Shown here one piece after another: positions 62,648 to 64,000 of a stretch of DNA of 64,000 bases. Position numbers and translations under genes: made by a program. Each line of letters opens with the position of its first letter. Position 1 is the stretch's first letter. The stretch is from Bordetella genomosp. 2 (GTDB lineage Bacteria > Pseudomonadota > Gammaproteobacteria > Burkholderiales > Burkholderiaceae_B), in NCBI RefSeq assembly GCF_002261345.1, contig NZ_NEVT01000006.1:496001-560000 (forward strand), in the 5' to 3' direction. The notes below the pieces were generated by a model. The model was not told where the DNA came from and ran no database searches. It was given only the letters and a program-made list of their open reading frames with translations.

Positions 62648-63793
62648 TCAGTTGGCCTGGCTGACCATGGTCTCGACCATTTCCCACTTGCCGTTCTTGA
62701 CTTCGTAGATGGTGACCGAGATTTCCTTGAGATCGCCCTTGGCGTCGTAGGCGATGTGCTCGCTGGTGGCGCCCTTGCGCTCGAGCTGGGCCAGCTTGGG
62801 CAGGTAGTCTTGCGGATCGGCCGAACCGGCCTGCTCGATGGCCGTGATCATGTTCCAGGCGCCGTCGTAGGCATACGGCGCATACACGCCGGGCGCCTTC
62901 TTGAAGCGGGCCTCGTAGCGCTGGGCGAAATCCTTGCCGGCCGCCATTTTCTCGAGCGGCACGCCCGCGAGCGAGGCATAGGTGCCGTCGGCGGCATCGC
63001 CGGCCAGCTTGATGAAGGTGTCGCTGCGGGTCATTTCGCCCGAGACCAGCGGCGCCTTCAGGCCCAGTCGCACCAGTTGGCGCTTCATGGGGCCGGACTG
63101 CGCGTCCAGGCCGCCGTAGAAGATCGCGTCGGGTCCGGCGGCCTTGATGTTGGTCAGGATGGACGTGAAGTCGTTGGCCTTGTCGGTGGTGTACTCGCGG
63201 CGCACGATCTCGCCGCCGGCCTTCTTGACCGCCTTCTCGACCTCGTCGGCCAGGCCCTGGCCATAGGCGGTGCGGTCGTCGATGATGGCGACCTTCTTGG
63301 CCTTGAGGTTCTCGACGATGAACTTGCCGACCGCCGCGCCTTGCTGCGTGTCGCTGGTCATCATGCGGAACGTGGTGTCGTAGCCCTGGTTGGTGTATTC
63401 GGGCGAGGTCGCCATGGCGATCTGCGGCAGGCCGGCTTCGTTGTACACGCGCGAAGCCGGAATGGTGGTACCCGAATTGAAGTGGCCCAGGATGCCGTCG
63501 ACGTCCTCGTCCACCAGTTGCTGGGCCACCTGCACGGCGGCGCGCGGGTCGGCCTGGTCGTCGCGCGAGACCAGCACGAACTTGGCGACTTCGCCGTCGA
63601 CCTTGATGCCCTTCTTGTTGGCTTCCTCGAGCGCCATGGTCAGGCCGTTCTGCATGTCTTCGCCATAGTGCGACTGCGGACCGGTCAGCGGCGCGGCGAA
63701 GCCCAGTTTGATTTCTTCGGCCTGGACGGCGCCCGCCAGGCAGGCGGCGGCCAGGGCGGCCAGCAAGGCCGGACGGGAAAATGCGGATTTCAT
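62648..63793 (-). CDS. Branched-chain amino-acid ABC transporter binding protein (LivJ/LivK type)
   Basis: 381 residues with a Sec signal (cleavage at VQA-EEIKLGFAAPLTG, near residue 25), then the type I periplasmic fold: GPQSHYGEDMQNGLTMALEEAN, GILGHFNSGTTIPASRVYNEAG and YEARFKKAPGVYAPYAYDG. It would deliver Leu/Ile/Val or related amino acids to LivHMGF. AGGAGGG precedes the ATG. It heads the liv operon and is likely its most expressed gene. Confidence 0.95.
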   Translation of the reverse strand: MKSAFSRPALLAALAAACLAGAVQAEEIKLGFAAPLTGPQSHYGEDMQNGLTMALEEANKKGIKVDGEVAKFVLVSRDDQADPRAAVQVAQQLVDEDVDGILGHFNSGTTIPASRVYNEAGLPQIAMATSPEYTNQGYDTTFRMMTSDTQQGAAVGKFIVENLKAKKVAIIDDRTAYGQGLADEVEKAVKKAGGEIVRREYTTDKANDFTSILTNIKAAGPDAIFYGGLDAQSGPMKRQLVRLGLKAPLVSGEMTRSDTFIKLAGDAADGTYASLAGVPLEKMAAGKDFAQRYEARFKKAPGVYAPYAYDGAWNMITAIEQAGSADPQDYLPKLAQLERKGATSEHIAYDAKGDLKEISVTIYEVKNGKWEMVETMVSQAN

Positions 63794-64000
63794 GTAAACC
63801 CTCCTGTGTGAATGGGGTAACAACCAGGACACGCCGCCGCTTGTGGCGCGGGAGCCCTTTATGAATCGGAATATTAATGTCAACGACCAGCCGCCCGGCG
63901 CCTGCCGCGCGGCCGGCCCGGGGTTACCGGAGGCCGGAAAAAGTTGCACCGGATTTTCGGTCAGGTGCAACCCCATGCGCTATTGGCGATAACCCGGTAC
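63794..64000 (-). promoter_or_regulatory. Upstream region of the liv operon
   Basis: The last 207 bases hold the ribosome site of the binding-protein gene and, further up, an AT-rich patch (TTTATGAATCGGAATATTAATGTC near 63859) that is the best place for its promoter. I see no gene or clear operator in it. Confidence 0.4.

Overview
The window is about 64 kb of high-GC, densely packed chromosome with short intergenic gaps and many 4-bp start/stop overlaps. Gene content (Bug/TctC-type binding protein, rpmI-rplT-pheS-pheT-ihfA-merR-tRNA-Pro order, imuA-imuB-dnaE2 cassette, Rrf2/NsrR-Hmp pair, aromatic-acid FUSC efflux operon) and base composition suggest a betaproteobacterium of the Burkholderiales, most like Bordetella/Alcaligenaceae. 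The genus is an inference from family knowledge and was not checked against a database. I see no insertion sequence, prophage, integrase, CRISPR array, toxin-antitoxin or anti-phage system.

Layout. 0-3.8 kb: an ABC-2 drug exporter operon (fusion protein end, ATPase, permease, outer-membrane lipoprotein), followed by a YbaK editing protein. 4.2-8.5 kb: housekeeping and small membrane genes (NRDE protein, CPBP protease, DUF2238 protein, ArfB ribosome rescue) and queE-queD for queuosine. 8.5-11.2 kb: a TRAP binding protein and class II aldolase, divergent from an XRE-cupin regulator with a palindromic operator between them. 11.3-16.4 kb: a five-gene MarR-FUSC-DUF1656-HlyD-OMP aromatic-acid efflux operon whose first gene appears to be leaderless. 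17.4-22.8 kb: the SOS mutagenesis cassette imuA-imuB-dnaE2 behind a near-consensus LexA box. 22.8-25.9 kb: dadA and an hmp-nsrR nitric-oxide operon with an NsrR operator. 26-35.4 kb: yqeY, dinB, a thioesterase, an acetate transporter, an S9 peptidase, penicillin-binding protein 1A and a PepSY membrane protein behind a Fur-like site. 35.4-42.4 kb: an aldo-keto reductase, a frameshifted IclR regulator, a Bug binding protein, an Atm1-like ABC exporter, a Rieske protein, an AGE-family epimerase and a second frameshifted small gene. 42.5-47 kb: small orphan genes, a VOC protein, a zinc alcohol dehydrogenase and a glycosyltransferase. 47-52.3 kb (minus strand): rpmI-rplT-pheS-pheT-ihfA-merR, then tRNA-Pro(GGG). 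52.4-56.6 kb: comM, ubiK and a sigma54/NtrC-controlled glnK-amtB operon. 56.9-59 kb: a TetR/MFS divergent pair. 59-63.8 kb: a complete branched-chain amino-acid (Liv) ABC transporter.

The most unusual feature is a family of 13-bp palindromes (GGTGTC-A/T-GACACC). It occurs as two intergenic arrays between convergent genes, at 16.4 kb and 56.6 kb, with a regular pitch of about 50 bp. Second is a pair of frameshifts (an IclR regulator and a 70-residue orphan), each explained by one extra base in a six-G tract. Several operators and promoters can be read directly: LexA, NsrR, sigma54/NtrC, TetR and XRE.
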